This document shows, in pieces, positions 43,449 to 52,799 of a DNA stretch of 64,000 nt (the stretch's first letter is position 1; the number at the start of each line of letters is the position of its first letter). The DNA is taken from assembly GCF_004363775.1 (NCBI RefSeq), contig NZ_SNZE01000012.1, positions 1-64,000 of the forward strand, read 5' to 3'. The notes beneath the pieces were generated by a model. It worked only from the letters and a program-made list of their open reading frames with translations, was not told the DNA's origin and searched no databases. This stretch comes from Hydromonas duriensis. Its GTDB lineage: Bacteria; Pseudomonadota; Gammaproteobacteria; Burkholderiales; Burkholderiaceae. The translations under genes and the position numbers were made by a program.

Positions 43449-45020
43449 TTAGGCAATGCGCTTCAGGCAGGCCGCAAAAAAACCATCGGTGTGATGCAGG
43501 TGTGGCAACAGTTGTAACATGCCATCCGTTACCGCGCCTTCGGGCAAGCTGATGTTTTGCACCGCTAAAGCCTCATTGACATCCACTAAAGCATAATTTG
43601 GGTGCGCCGCTAAAAACGCTTTCACCACGTCTTGATTTTCAGTGGGTAAAACGCTGCATGTGGCATACACAACCGTGCCACCAATTTTAACGAGTTTGGC
43701 GGCGCTGTTTAAAATATTGGTCTGGATGTTTGATAGACGGGCAACGCTGTCCACGCCGTGACGCCACTTTAAATCAGGATTGCGGCGCAACGTGCCCAAA
43801 CCACTGCAAGGCGCATCGATAAAAACACGGTCAAGCTTGCCGTATAACCGTTTCACACGCACATCGGTTTCTGAGTCAATCGCCACCGCTTGTACATTTG
43901 ACAAGCCGCTGCGAGCCAAGCGCGGCTTGAGTTTTGCCAAGCGGTGAGCCGCCGTGTCAAACGCGTACAAACGGCCAGAATTGCGCATCATTGCACCAAT
44001 GGCTAAAGTTTTTCCACCTGCGCCCGCACAAAAATCCGCAACCATTTCGCCCCGTTTCGCGCCCAATAAATGGGTCAACAATTGACTGCCTTCGTCCTGC
44101 ACTTCAATTGCGCCGCTGGTGAATATATCGGTTTTTTGTAAAGCAGGTTTACCATTTAAGCGCAGACCGAGGGGCGCAAGTGCACAGGGGGTGCTCTCTA
44201 GCTCTGCATGTTGAAGCGCAACTTGTACGGCTTCGCGAGATGATTTGATGGTGTTGACGCGAATATCGAGAGGAGCCGAGGTATTCAACGCTTCGGCCAG
44301 AGGTAAAGCGGCTTCGCCGTAGGCGGCGGTTAATTGCGCCAACCACTCGTCGCTCATGTTGCTGCGTACCGCCACAGGCAAGGCACTGATGTCTACGCTT
44401 GAAACTTGCGATAGCCATGTCCATTCATCTTCAGCGATTGCCGCTTGCAATGCGGTTTCGGTTGTACATGAACGAGCCGCCAATAAAACCAGTCGTCGTT
44501 CTAAAGTGCCGCCCCCGCTTTGTGCGAGATGCGACAACACCCGTTTTTGACGCAGCACGGTGTAAATCGTTTCGGCGACAATGTGGCGGTCGCGAGCGCC
44601 CAGCTCACGATGTTCGCGTAAATGACGAGAGACCAGTTTATCGGCAGCCATGTCGAACTTTAGGATGTCAAGCAACAAGACTTGAGCACTCCACAGACAC
44701 TGCGCCAAGCGGTCGCCTTGAGGGCTTGAAGCCTCGATGCGCACCACAGTCGGTGACAATCCCGCTTGCGCGCGTGTTGAGCGTGGTTTTTTTGTCGTTG
44801 CGTCGCTGATTTCACCACGCGCCGCGTTCAAGGCCGCTTGTCGGGCTGCTAAAGCGGCTGCGCTGACCGAAACACCATCGGCGCGGATGTGTAAACCACC
44901 TGCGGCCACACGGGCTTGTGCTGCTTTTTCTGCAAGTTCTTGAGCCAAGCGTTCTTTTTTGCTGGGTTTTTTGCTATAGCTTTTTTTCTTGCTGATTTTA
45001 GTATCGTCACTGCTGTTCAT
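43449..45020 (-). CDS. rsmB: 16S rRNA m5C methyltransferase, RsmB/Sun family
   Basis: 523 aa. An Ala/Lys-rich N-terminal extension of about 90 residues (KKKSYSKKPSKKERLAQEL) precedes an NusB-like helical segment (AADKLVSRHLREHRELGARDRHIVAETIY). The Rossmann methyltransferase follows: VQDEGSQLLTHLLGAKRGE, DFCAGAGGKTLAIGA (SAM site), IDAPCSGLGTLRRNPDLKW and VYATCSVLPTENQ, carrying the two catalytic Cys. Family members methylate a cytosine of 16S rRNA (C967 for RsmB). It lies 15 bp after purN, a common betaproteobacterial neighbour. RsmB is the likeliest assignment; a paralogue with another rRNA target is possible. Confidence 0.87.
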   Translation of the reverse strand: MNSSDDTKISKKKSYSKKPSKKERLAQELAEKAAQARVAAGGLHIRADGVSVSAAALAARQAALNAARGEISDATTKKPRSTRAQAGLSPTVVRIEASSPQGDRLAQCLWSAQVLLLDILKFDMAADKLVSRHLREHRELGARDRHIVAETIYTVLRQKRVLSHLAQSGGGTLERRLVLLAARSCTTETALQAAIAEDEWTWLSQVSSVDISALPVAVRSNMSDEWLAQLTAAYGEAALPLAEALNTSAPLDIRVNTIKSSREAVQVALQHAELESTPCALAPLGLRLNGKPALQKTDIFTSGAIEVQDEGSQLLTHLLGAKRGEMVADFCAGAGGKTLAIGAMMRNSGRLYAFDTAAHRLAKLKPRLARSGLSNVQAVAIDSETDVRVKRLYGKLDRVFIDAPCSGLGTLRRNPDLKWRHGVDSVARLSNIQTNILNSAAKLVKIGGTVVYATCSVLPTENQDVVKAFLAAHPNYALVDVNEALAVQNISLPEGAVTDGMLQLLPHLHHTDGFFAACLKRIA

Positions 45021-45035
45021 GAGTGTCTTTCAATG

Positions 45036-45686
45036 TTAAATGGTGTCGCTGATGTAAAGCTGTGTGCGCACATCGCGGACACGAATACCGTTATCGTTCC
45101 AATCAATCAGCCCGTTCACCCACCAGTCCAATACCTGCGGGTAAATCAAATGTTCCGTGGCTAACACGCGCTGGGCTAACGAGTGTTCGTCGTCATCCGC
45201 GAGTACGGGAACAGCGGATTGCAGCACAATTGGCCCGTGGTCAAGTTCGGCGGTTACACCGTGCACCGTCGCACCGTGTACTTTAACGCCTGCCGTCAAC
45301 GCCGCCGCGTGTGTGTGTAAACCTTTGAAATTGGGCAAAATCGAAGGGTGAATATTAAACATGCGCTTGGCATAGTGTGTTGTAAATGCAGGGGTCAAGA
45401 TGCGCATGAATCCTGCTAAAAAAACCACATCAGGTGCGAACTCATCAATGATGTGTTGCAATTGTGCATCAAACGCCTCGCGGTCGGCGAAGTCTTGGTG
45501 TTGAACCACGCGAGTAGCGATGCCTTGTTCTTGCGCAAACACCAAACCTTGAGCATCGGCTTTGTTGCTAATAACAGCAGCCACGCGCGCAATATTTTGG
45601 GCTTCCCAATTATTGTTTTGAACATGTCGCACCAGTGCACGCATATTGCTACCGCCGCCTGAAATAAGGATGACAATATTTTTCAT
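45036..45686 (-). CDS. purN: Phosphoribosylglycinamide formyltransferase 1
   Basis: 216 aa. MKNIVILISGGGSNMRALV is the phosphate-binding start. Formyl-folate and catalytic segments are FAPDVVFLAGFMRILTP, NIHPSILPNFKGLHTH (catalytic Asn-x-His) and HGATVHGVTAELDHGPIV (catalytic Asp). It uses 10-formyltetrahydrofolate in the third step of purine synthesis. First gene of a three-gene minus-strand unit. Confidence 0.96.
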   Translation of the reverse strand: MKNIVILISGGGSNMRALVRHVQNNNWEAQNIARVAAVISNKADAQGLVFAQEQGIATRVVQHQDFADREAFDAQLQHIIDEFAPDVVFLAGFMRILTPAFTTHYAKRMFNIHPSILPNFKGLHTHAAALTAGVKVHGATVHGVTAELDHGPIVLQSAVPVLADDDEHSLAQRVLATEHLIYPQVLDWWVNGLIDWNDNGIRVRDVRTQLYISDTI

Positions 45687-46018
45687 AGGGCATGTGAATG
45701 CGCGTCAAGGCGCATTTAAACTGTAAAGCGCCATTGTAACAAGAAAGTGGGTGATGTCATTCAAAACCATGATCGCTGAAAATAGATAAAAAAGTATCAA
45801 ACATCGTTAATAATGTGTAGAATTTTTGCAATGCAACATCGAAACATCGATTCGTTTGGTACAAAAGCGACACAATGTTCACACAACCCCTTTATTTTTT
45901 TATAACAGCATGTTTAAATGAAACGGTCGTTCGCTTGAGGGTGTTGGATAATGACCAATAAATGATGGACTCAAGCGTTGCACTTAATTTTAATAACCAG
46001 ACCTTAGGAGACTATACG
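45687..46018. other. Intergenic region between purN and the porin gene
   Basis: 332 bp between divergent genes. No small ORF stands out. It contains the porin promoter at 45878-45906; the resulting leader is about 105 nt, long enough to be a target for small RNA control, as is usual for porin mRNAs. Confidence 0.5.
45878..45906 (+). promoter_or_regulatory. Sigma70-type promoter for the porin gene
   Basis: TTCACA (45878-45883), a 17-bp spacer and TATAAC (45901-45906). Confidence 0.6.
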
Positions 46019-47299
46019 ATGAAGAAAACCCTTATTGCCTTAGGGCTTTTAGGCGCATATGGTGCGGTACACGCAGAATCAAGTGTCACTTTATACGGTA
46101 ACATTAATGTGGCCGTGACTAAAAAAGGTGATGCAGGCGTCACTTTAAAAGCGCAAGAATATCGTTATGCCAGCCACATTGGTGTGACAGGTAAAGAAGA
46201 TTTGGGCAACGGTTATTCTGCTATTTTCAAATTAGAGGGTGAGCTGGAGCCAGACACAGGCTCGGGTGTCTATGGTGCTGACAAGAAAACTTTTGGTTTT
46301 AACCGCCATTCGTATATTGGTTTAGTAACCCCATTTGGTGCTTTCCGTTTCGGTCGTTCAACCACGCCATTTGTTAATATGTGGATAGGCGGTGGCTTTG
46401 GTGAAGGTCGTGGCATTGGCGAGTTTACAGGCGGTTTGGCTGGTACGGGTCTACGTACCACTCAGCCAGAAGTCGGTGCGCGTTGGAACAATGCGCTGTT
46501 TTATGATGTGAAAAAAGGCGGTTTTGCGGCTGGTTTTGCAGTAACGACAAAGGGGTCTGAATCGATCGTCCCAACGACGGTGGGTGCGTCATCTGTGGTG
46601 ACGAGCGTTGATAATGAAGGTGCATCGGGGACGAAATCAGCTTATGGTGGATATGCTCGCTATGAAGGTAAAGCGGGTATGTGGGGCTATAAAGTAGGTG
46701 CTGCTTATCAAGTTGATAATGGCTCGACATATTCTGGTTATGTTTCACCTGCACTGGTTGGTGCCAATCTGAAAAATGCGCCTGCTGAAGCTAAAAATGC
46801 GTGGATTGTGGCCAGTGGCTTGAGTTATGGTGCTGCTAAATTTGATATTGGCTATGCAAAAGCGAAAATCGATAATACGGACATCACAAACGCGAACCTG
46901 CTAAGAGGCAAGAGCAAAACGCTATTTGCGAGCTTGGGCTATGATTTGAGCGCTCGCGACCATGTGTATTTTTCGTATGGTAAGTACAAACGCAACAATG
47001 ACTATACATTCGCAACGGGTCGCACAGGGGTGAACATCACCAGTGTGGGCGAAGTTTCAGGCGAACAATACAGTGCGGGCTATGAGCACCAATTGAGCAA
47101 GCGTACAGTGGTTTATGCAAACATTCGTAAGGTCACAAACGTGACCAATAGCTGTAGCGCAAACCTCTTAGGCTCATCTTTGTCTGAATCATCACCTTAT
47201 TACAAACCAACTTGCGGTGCAGTCAAGGATCGCGTACAAGCACTACTTGATGTCGAGAAAGGTTGGTCTTACGATGTGGGTGTCTCTCATAAATTTTAA
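46019..47299 (+). CDS. Outer-membrane porin, betaproteobacterial general porin family
   Basis: 426 aa. The ATG at 46019 follows an AGGAG box; the frame extends upstream without signal. Signal peptide about 1-20 (TLIALGLLGAYGAVHA). ESSVTLYGNINVAV is the first strand of Gram-negative porins, followed by the KEDLGNGYSAIFKLEGEL, FNRHSYIGLVTPFGAFRFGR and VGARWNNALFYD segments. It ends in KGWSYDVGVSHKF with the C-terminal Phe needed for outer-membrane insertion. It is expected to form a trimeric 16-stranded channel. Monocistronic, with its own promoter and terminator. Confidence 0.95.
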   Translation: MKKTLIALGLLGAYGAVHAESSVTLYGNINVAVTKKGDAGVTLKAQEYRYASHIGVTGKEDLGNGYSAIFKLEGELEPDTGSGVYGADKKTFGFNRHSYIGLVTPFGAFRFGRSTTPFVNMWIGGGFGEGRGIGEFTGGLAGTGLRTTQPEVGARWNNALFYDVKKGGFAAGFAVTTKGSESIVPTTVGASSVVTSVDNEGASGTKSAYGGYARYEGKAGMWGYKVGAAYQVDNGSTYSGYVSPALVGANLKNAPAEAKNAWIVASGLSYGAAKFDIGYAKAKIDNTDITNANLLRGKSKTLFASLGYDLSARDHVYFSYGKYKRNNDYTFATGRTGVNITSVGEVSGEQYSAGYEHQLSKRTVVYANIRKVTNVTNSCSANLLGSSLSESSPYYKPTCGAVKDRVQALLDVEKGWSYDVGVSHKF

Positions 47300-47323
47300 T
47301 CAATCGTTAATGCTTTGATGCTT

Positions 47324-47355
47324 AAGCCCTCGTGAGTTTTTAAACACGAGGGCTT
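47324..47355 (+). terminator. Porin terminator
   Basis: AAGCCCTCGTG (47324-47334) pairs perfectly with CACGAGGGCTT (47345-47355), followed by TTTGTT. Confidence 0.8.
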
Positions 47356-47463
47356 TTGTTATGTGCCACAGTGGAGTGTATGTTTTTGCCACCTGCGGCA
47401 TAAGCGGTCTAACACGAGAGATGATAAAATCAGCACTTTCAAATATTTTTAAAGTAAATCATT

Positions 47464-47925
47464 ATGTTAGAACTGACGCACACTTTATCCGTAAACCCTC
47501 CGAATCAACCCGTTCTAAGCATAGACTCATTGTGGTCGGGCCTGCTCTTGCGCATTTTAGAACCCATGCGCTTTACTGTCGGCTTAGATGGCGCGGATAT
47601 TTTGGAGCGAAGTGAGTCGCGTTATCGTCGCGCTCTGCACTTTGGTGAGCATGTGGTGCATGATGTGGTCAATGTGAATCATAATAAATCCGTCGAGTTT
47701 GTTACGGATGCGACCGAAAAATCGCCTTCTGGGCGGTTGTTGATTGAAATTGAAAATCGCAATCCAGACGAGTTGCGGTTGAAGTTTTTTTACACGACCC
47801 AGTTTCCAGAGCCTTCAAATGATGAGGAGCGCGCTTTACTTGAAATGATAAAAAATGCGTATATGGCGGCGGATATGGACATGATTCGCATCATTAGAGA
47901 ATATGCTGAGATGACCAAGCACTAA
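47464..47925 (+). CDS. START/SRPBCC-fold protein, DUF1857 (AtaL-like)
   Basis: 153 aa. It starts MLELTHTLSVNPPNQPVLS and has the segments SLWSGLLLRILEPMRFTVGLDGA, ILERSESRYRRALHFG, SVEFVTDATEKSPSGRLLIEIEN and LKFFYTTQFPEP, a pattern I associate with the DUF1857 branch of the SRPBCC superfamily. Such proteins form a helix-grip cavity for a small hydrophobic ligand; no activity is established for bacterial members. No signal peptide, so cytosolic. It is upstream of maeB on the same strand with about 100 bp between. Confidence 0.65.
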   Translation: MLELTHTLSVNPPNQPVLSIDSLWSGLLLRILEPMRFTVGLDGADILERSESRYRRALHFGEHVVHDVVNVNHNKSVEFVTDATEKSPSGRLLIEIENRNPDELRLKFFYTTQFPEPSNDEERALLEMIKNAYMAADMDMIRIIREYAEMTKH

Positions 47926-48023
47926 TTTTGTCTTTTCTTGTTTTTTGCTATGCTGATTGTGTCAGTCGTTGCCATGTGGCGTAGAATACTTGAAAACAAA
48001 TAACTTACAAGGAGAAAGCCATC

Positions 48024-50333
48024 ATGGCGCGCCCCATCAATGAACAATTCCGTCAAGCTGCACTTGATTATCATGAGTTTCCGCGTCCCGGCAAAATTTC
48101 TGTTGAGCCGACTAAAAACATGACCAACCAGCATGATCTCGCTTTGGCGTATTCCCCAGGCGTGGCGGCGGCATGTGAAGAAATTGTGGCCAATCCTGCC
48201 AATGCGGTACGTTATACAGCGCGAGGCAATTTGGTTGGTGTGGTGACGAATGGCACGGCTGTACTTGGTTTGGGTAATATTGGTCCTTTAGCAAGTAAGC
48301 CCGTGATGGAAGGCAAGGGCGTTTTATTCAAAAAATTTGCGGGCATTGATGTCTTTGACATCGAGCTAAATGAGCCAGACCCTGATAAATTGGTCGACAT
48401 CATTGCCGCGCTCGAGCCGACTTTTGGCGGCATTAACTTAGAGGACATCAAAGCACCAGATTGTTTTTATGTCGAGCGCAAGTTACGTGAGCGCATGAGC
48501 ATCCCTGTGTTTCATGATGACCAACATGGCACGGCCATTGTGGTGGGAGCGGGCATTAAAAATGGTTTGGATGTCGTTGGTAAAGACCTCACCAAAGTCA
48601 AGTTGGTGACTTCGGGTGCAGGTGCGGCCGCACTGGCGTGTTTGGATTTGCTGGTCGATTTGGGGATGCCTTTAGAAAACATTTGGGTCACGGATATTGA
48701 AGGCGTCGTCTATAAAGGCCGCACGACGCTGATGGATGAGGATAAAGCGCGTTTTGCACAAGAGACCGAGTTGCGCACTTTGGCCGAAGTTATTGAAGGT
48801 GCGGATGTGTTTCTTGGCCTGTCGGCGGCGGGCGTTTTGAAACAAGAAATGGTGCTGAAGATGGCGGACAATCCGCTTGTTTTTGCGCTGGCCAATCCAA
48901 CGCCTGAAATTTTGCCAGAGCTGGTTAAAGAGGTTCGCCCCGACGCCATTATCGCGACAGGGCGCACCGATTACCCGAACCAAGTGAACAACGTATTGTG
49001 TTTCCCGTTTATTTTCCGAGGTGCATTGGATGTCGGCGCGCGGACGATTACGCGTGAAATGGAAGTCGCCGCGGTTAAAGCTGTGGCGGATTTGGCGAAA
49101 CAAGAGCAGTCCGATGTAGTCGCCTCGGCGTATGGCATTCAAAATTTGAGCTTCGGTCCAGAATATTTAATTCCCAAACCATTTGACCCGCGTTTGATTG
49201 TCAAAATTGCCCCAGCCGTGGCTCAAGCCGCGATGGATTCTGGCGTAGCGACGCGTCCAATTGCTGACATGGCGGCCTATGCTGAATCGTTGCAGCAGTT
49301 TGTGTATCACAGCGGCACATTCATGAAGCCCGTGTTTGCTTTGGCAAAACGCAATACCAAGGAACACGGAACTCGCGTTGTCTTTGCTGAAGGCGAAGAT
49401 GAGCGTGTCTTGCGTGCGGTGCAAGTTGTTGTTGATGAAAAAATTGCAAAGCCGATTTTGGTGGGACGTCCGAAAGTGGTCGAGGAGCGTTTAGAACGTT
49501 TTGGTTTGCGTTTAAAAATGGGCGAAGATTTTCAAATCATCAACCCTGATTTTGATGAGCGCTATCACGGTTACTGGCAAGCGTATCTCGCGCTGACCGA
49601 ACGTCAAGGCGTGACTAAAAATGTTGCTCGTCTTGAAATGCGCCGAAGAGGTTCGCTCATTGGCAACATGATGGTGCGCATGGGCGACGCCGATGCGATG
49701 ATTTGCGGCACCAATGGCATGAACGATACCAATATGAAATACATTGACCAAGTGATTGGGCATAAAGACGGTGCGACGGTGTACGCCGCCATGAATGGAT
49801 TAATGCTACCAGGCCGCCAAGTGTTCTTGGTCGACACGCATGTGAATTATGACCCCACCGCAGAGCAGTTGGCCGAAATCACTGTACTTGCGGCGCAAGA
49901 GATGCACCGCTTGGGTTTTGTGCCGCGTGTGGCACTGCTGTCGCATTCAAACTTTGGGACGAGTGATTCGCCATCTGCGCTTAAAATGCGCGCAACTTAC
50001 AATATTTTGCGGAAAATTGCGCCGAACTTAGAGGTTGATGGTGAAATGCACGGTGATGTGGCTTTGGATGTCGTGATGCGCAAGGAGATTATGCCGAATT
50101 CAACGCTTAAAGGTGAGGCCAACTTATTGGTATTGCCCAACATTGATGCGGCCAATATTGCTTATAATTTGCTCAAAACGGCGGCAGGTCGTAATGTGGC
50201 TGTGGGGCCGATTCTACTGGGCGCAAATAAACCTGTTCACGTACTCACGTCATCGACGACCGTGCGCCGAATTGTGAATATGGCCGCGTTATCAGTGGTG
50301 CAAGCTAATTTTGGCAGTGTTCAAGCCGATTAA
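48024..50333 (+). CDS. maeB: NADP-dependent malic enzyme with C-terminal phosphotransacetylase-like domain
   Basis: 769 aa, the length of MaeB. The N-terminal half is malic enzyme ([50 protein letters not shown](P) motif [24 protein letters not shown]). From about residue 430 comes a PTA-like domain ([64 protein letters not shown]). It decarboxylates malate to pyruvate; the PTA-like part is known to bind regulators such as acetyl-CoA rather than to be a full transacetylase. A GGAG box precedes the start. Confidence 0.95.
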   Translation: MARPINEQFRQAALDYHEFPRPGKISVEPTKNMTNQHDLALAYSPGVAAACEEIVANPANAVRYTARGNLVGVVTNGTAVLGLGNIGPLASKPVMEGKGVLFKKFAGIDVFDIELNEPDPDKLVDIIAALEPTFGGINLEDIKAPDCFYVERKLRERMSIPVFHDDQHGTAIVVGAGIKNGLDVVGKDLTKVKLVTSGAGAAALACLDLLVDLGMPLENIWVTDIEGVVYKGRTTLMDEDKARFAQETELRTLAEVIEGADVFLGLSAAGVLKQEMVLKMADNPLVFALANPTPEILPELVKEVRPDAIIATGRTDYPNQVNNVLCFPFIFRGALDVGARTITREMEVAAVKAVADLAKQEQSDVVASAYGIQNLSFGPEYLIPKPFDPRLIVKIAPAVAQAAMDSGVATRPIADMAAYAESLQQFVYHSGTFMKPVFALAKRNTKEHGTRVVFAEGEDERVLRAVQVVVDEKIAKPILVGRPKVVEERLERFGLRLKMGEDFQIINPDFDERYHGYWQAYLALTERQGVTKNVARLEMRRRGSLIGNMMVRMGDADAMICGTNGMNDTNMKYIDQVIGHKDGATVYAAMNGLMLPGRQVFLVDTHVNYDPTAEQLAEITVLAAQEMHRLGFVPRVALLSHSNFGTSDSPSALKMRATYNILRKIAPNLEVDGEMHGDVALDVVMRKEIMPNSTLKGEANLLVLPNIDAANIAYNLLKTAAGRNVAVGPILLGANKPVHVLTSSTTVRRIVNMAALSVVQANFGSVQAD

Positions 50334-50345
50334 AAAGTGAAAGAA

Positions 50346-50846
50346 ATGATGATGAAGCGCATTCAAAATGGGCGTTTAATGTTAAGTTGTGTGCTGGTGT
50401 CGAGCATATTGGGCATGTTGAGTGCGTGCACGCAGCAAGCCAAGCCTGAGCCCGCACATTCGAGTCTCTCGCCGAATGCCGCTGGACTGACTCAAAACTC
50501 ACCGCCTAAAGAGACCAAAAGCAGCAATGCGTCATCAGCAGAAGGTTTTGCCTATATTGATGTGCGTGCATTACCCAAAGAAGCGCAAACCGTGATTGGA
50601 CAAATTAAAGCGCGCGCCTCTTTTCCTTACCAACAAGATGGGCAGGTGTTTGGCAATCGTGAACGCATTTTGCCCGCTCAGCCTCGTGGTTACTACCACG
50701 AATACACAGTGCCGACGCCAGGCGCAAACAACCGAGGAGCGCGGCGCATCGTTGCAGGAGGTGGTTCAACGGGAGATGTGGCGACGGGTGGAGAGTATTA
50801 CTACACCGCCGACCATTATCGTAGTTTCATGCGGGTGAAAGAATAA
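50346..50846 (+). CDS. Lipoprotein guanyl-specific ribonuclease, RNase Sa/barnase superfamily
   Basis: 166 aa from the ATG at 50346; ATGs at 50349/50352 or a GTG at 50337 are equally possible. The signal sequence ends GMLSACTQ with lipidation Cys28. A Ser/Pro/Asn-rich linker follows to about residue 65, then a microbial RNase domain: ALPKEAQTVIGQI, FPYQQDGQVFGNRERILP, GYYHEYTVPTPGANNRGARR, DHYRSF. Catalytic Glu119, Arg134 region and His157 match RNase Sa. It would act outside the inner membrane, anchored to a membrane. It starts 12 bp after maeB and is followed by its probable inhibitor. Confidence 0.9.
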   Translation: MMMKRIQNGRLMLSCVLVSSILGMLSACTQQAKPEPAHSSLSPNAAGLTQNSPPKETKSSNASSAEGFAYIDVRALPKEAQTVIGQIKARASFPYQQDGQVFGNRERILPAQPRGYYHEYTVPTPGANNRGARRIVAGGGSTGDVATGGEYYYTADHYRSFMRVKE

Positions 50847-50862
50847 TAAAGAGGGGGTGGCT

Positions 50863-51270
50863 ATGACCGACCGTTTAAACGTGCTGTGGACTGATGTCGC
50901 AGGCAAGATGAGTGACATCACGCCAGATCAGCTGGGTACTTATTTGACACTATGTGTCGATGAGCTGGGCAGTGATGTGACTGTGCTGGATTTGCGTAAG
51001 CTGCAAGGACAGCCAGAAGTCATGCACACTTTGGCGCAACGCCTACAATTCCCATCATACTTTGGTGGTAATTTAGATGCCTTGTTTGACGTGGTCAGCG
51101 AACGTGTGACTCAGCCCGCTGATTCACACACCGCTCCGCCGCAGACATGGTTGTTTAAAAGCAGCGTTGCGCAAGAAAAAATGCTATTTCCTGTGGCGGA
51201 CACCTTACGAGATGCCCTCGCGGGAGCCACGGGCGTTGCAGTAACCGTGCTGTGGCTCGTTTATGCTTAA
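50863..51270 (+). CDS. Barstar-family ribonuclease inhibitor
   Basis: 135 aa from the ATG at 50863, preceded by GAGGGGG; a GTG two codons earlier is the alternative. The barstar core is LDLRKLQGQPEVMHTLAQRL followed by FPSYFGGNLDALFDVVSE, the segment that plugs the active site in barnase-barstar. No signal peptide, so it is cytosolic and should neutralise RNase that fails to be exported. It lies 16 bp after the RNase gene. Confidence 0.9.
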   Translation: MTDRLNVLWTDVAGKMSDITPDQLGTYLTLCVDELGSDVTVLDLRKLQGQPEVMHTLAQRLQFPSYFGGNLDALFDVVSERVTQPADSHTAPPQTWLFKSSVAQEKMLFPVADTLRDALAGATGVAVTVLWLVYA

Positions 51271-51396
51271 TGGCTATTTAAGGCGGATATAGCAGCCAGT
51301 GTTTGTCTTTTTGTTACAAAGTGGAACTTTTTTAGAATGATGTTGTCATGGATACTGCATGCTCAACAATAATTTTAAATTTTAAAGAGACTGCTT

Positions 51397-52686
51397 ATGA
51401 ACAATCAACGCCTGCCTTCCTATTACACCGCCAGCCTTGGGCATGACACTTATTATCCAGAGTTGAGCCAACATGTGCATGTTGACGTCGCTATTATTGG
51501 TGGAGGCTTCACTGGCCTGAATACCGCACTTGAACTGGCTGAACAAGGTAAGAAAGTTGCCTTAATTGAATCAAAAAAAATTGGCTGGGGGCAGTCAGGA
51601 CGCAACGGCGGGCAAGTTACGGGCAGTTTGTCGGGGGAAGGTGCCATGCGCCGACAATTGCAAAAAAGGATGTCGCCCGCTGAGGCTGATGACTTTATTT
51701 GGTTTTTGCGTTGGCATGGACACGATGTGATTCAAAATCGCGTGCGTCGATATGGCATTGATTGCGACTTAAAATATGGTCACCTGCACACCGCTTATAA
51801 ACGCAGCCATCTCAAAGAATTACAAGCAGAATATGAATTGGCTCAACAACGCGGTTTACACGATGCGGTGCAATTGATTGAGCATAAAGACATGGGGGCT
51901 TTCATTAACACCCCGCTTTATTTTGGTGGTTTGTACAACAAGAAAAACATGCACTTGCATCCACTTAAACTATGCGTCGGTGAAGCCAAAGCGCTTGAAC
52001 AATTGGGTGGTCTGATATTTGAACACACCAAGGCCGAGCGCATCATTCACGGCAAGCAGCCCCAAATTCACACCGCCAAAGGCAAAATCACTGCCGAACA
52101 CATCATGATTGCGGGGGATGTCTATCACAAATTGGAGCAACATAAATTAGGCGGCTTGATTTTCCCTGCTGCTGGCGGCATTGTGACCACTGCCCCGTTG
52201 GGGGCGCTGGCGTATGATATTTTACCCAAAGATGTTGCGGTATATGATTGTCGCTTTGTGTTGGACTACTATCGGCTTACTGCGGATGGACGGCTTTTGT
52301 TTGGCGGTGGTGCCAACTATTCGGGCAAAGAGTCTCGCGATATTGCCGCCGAATTGCGCCCCCACATTGAACGCACCTTTCCACAGCTCAAAGGCATAGA
52401 CATCGAGCATCAGTGGAGCTGCAATATGGGTATTGTCATCAATCGCGTGCCTCAGTTGGGTAAACTCTCTGAGAATGTGTGGTATGCGCAAGGATATTCG
52501 GGGCATGGCGTGGCGACTTCTCATGTGGTCGGCGAAGTCATGGCAAAAGCCATTTCAGGGCAGATGGATAGGTTTAATACGTTTAATCAGTTTAAACACA
52601 TCAAAGTACCATTGGGTGATTGGTTGGGTAACCAGATGCTTGCTTTGGGTATGCACTATTATTTGTTTATGGAACGGTTTCATTAA
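51397..52686 (+). CDS. FAD-dependent oxidoreductase, second PuuB-like protein
   Basis: 429 aa, DAO family. FAD motif AIIGGGFTGLNTALELAEQG, then GWGQSGRNGGQVTGSL, LLFGGGANYSGKES, and GYSGHGVATSHVVGEVM. Same architecture and length as the PuuB at 23487-24773 but clearly different in sequence, so a paralogue and not a recent duplicate. The substrate is probably an amine, perhaps another gamma-glutamylated polyamine. It is not in a polyamine operon; it has its own terminator, and the gene before it is barstar. Confidence 0.83.
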   Translation: MNNQRLPSYYTASLGHDTYYPELSQHVHVDVAIIGGGFTGLNTALELAEQGKKVALIESKKIGWGQSGRNGGQVTGSLSGEGAMRRQLQKRMSPAEADDFIWFLRWHGHDVIQNRVRRYGIDCDLKYGHLHTAYKRSHLKELQAEYELAQQRGLHDAVQLIEHKDMGAFINTPLYFGGLYNKKNMHLHPLKLCVGEAKALEQLGGLIFEHTKAERIIHGKQPQIHTAKGKITAEHIMIAGDVYHKLEQHKLGGLIFPAAGGIVTTAPLGALAYDILPKDVAVYDCRFVLDYYRLTADGRLLFGGGANYSGKESRDIAAELRPHIERTFPQLKGIDIEHQWSCNMGIVINRVPQLGKLSENVWYAQGYSGHGVATSHVVGEVMAKAISGQMDRFNTFNQFKHIKVPLGDWLGNQMLALGMHYYLFMERFH

Positions 52687-52711
52687 AAACCATACCGACC
52701 GAGGTTTAAAT

Positions 52712-52737
52712 AAAAAGCATCCTAATGGATGCTTTTT
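52712..52737. terminator. Terminator after the second PuuB-like gene
   Basis: AAAAAGCATCC (52712-52722) pairs perfectly with GGATGCTTTTT (52727-52737) around a 4-nt loop, between convergent genes. Confidence 0.85.
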
Positions 52738-52799
52738 GTACAATAACAGTCGTTAAGTATGAAAAGTCGTTAGGTAGACCTTAAATACTTAATTTCAAC

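Noticed and set aside
47361-47615. 84-codon frame between the porin and the DUF1857-like gene
   Set aside because: It starts within the terminator region, overlaps the better-supported gene at 47464 in another frame and has no family features.
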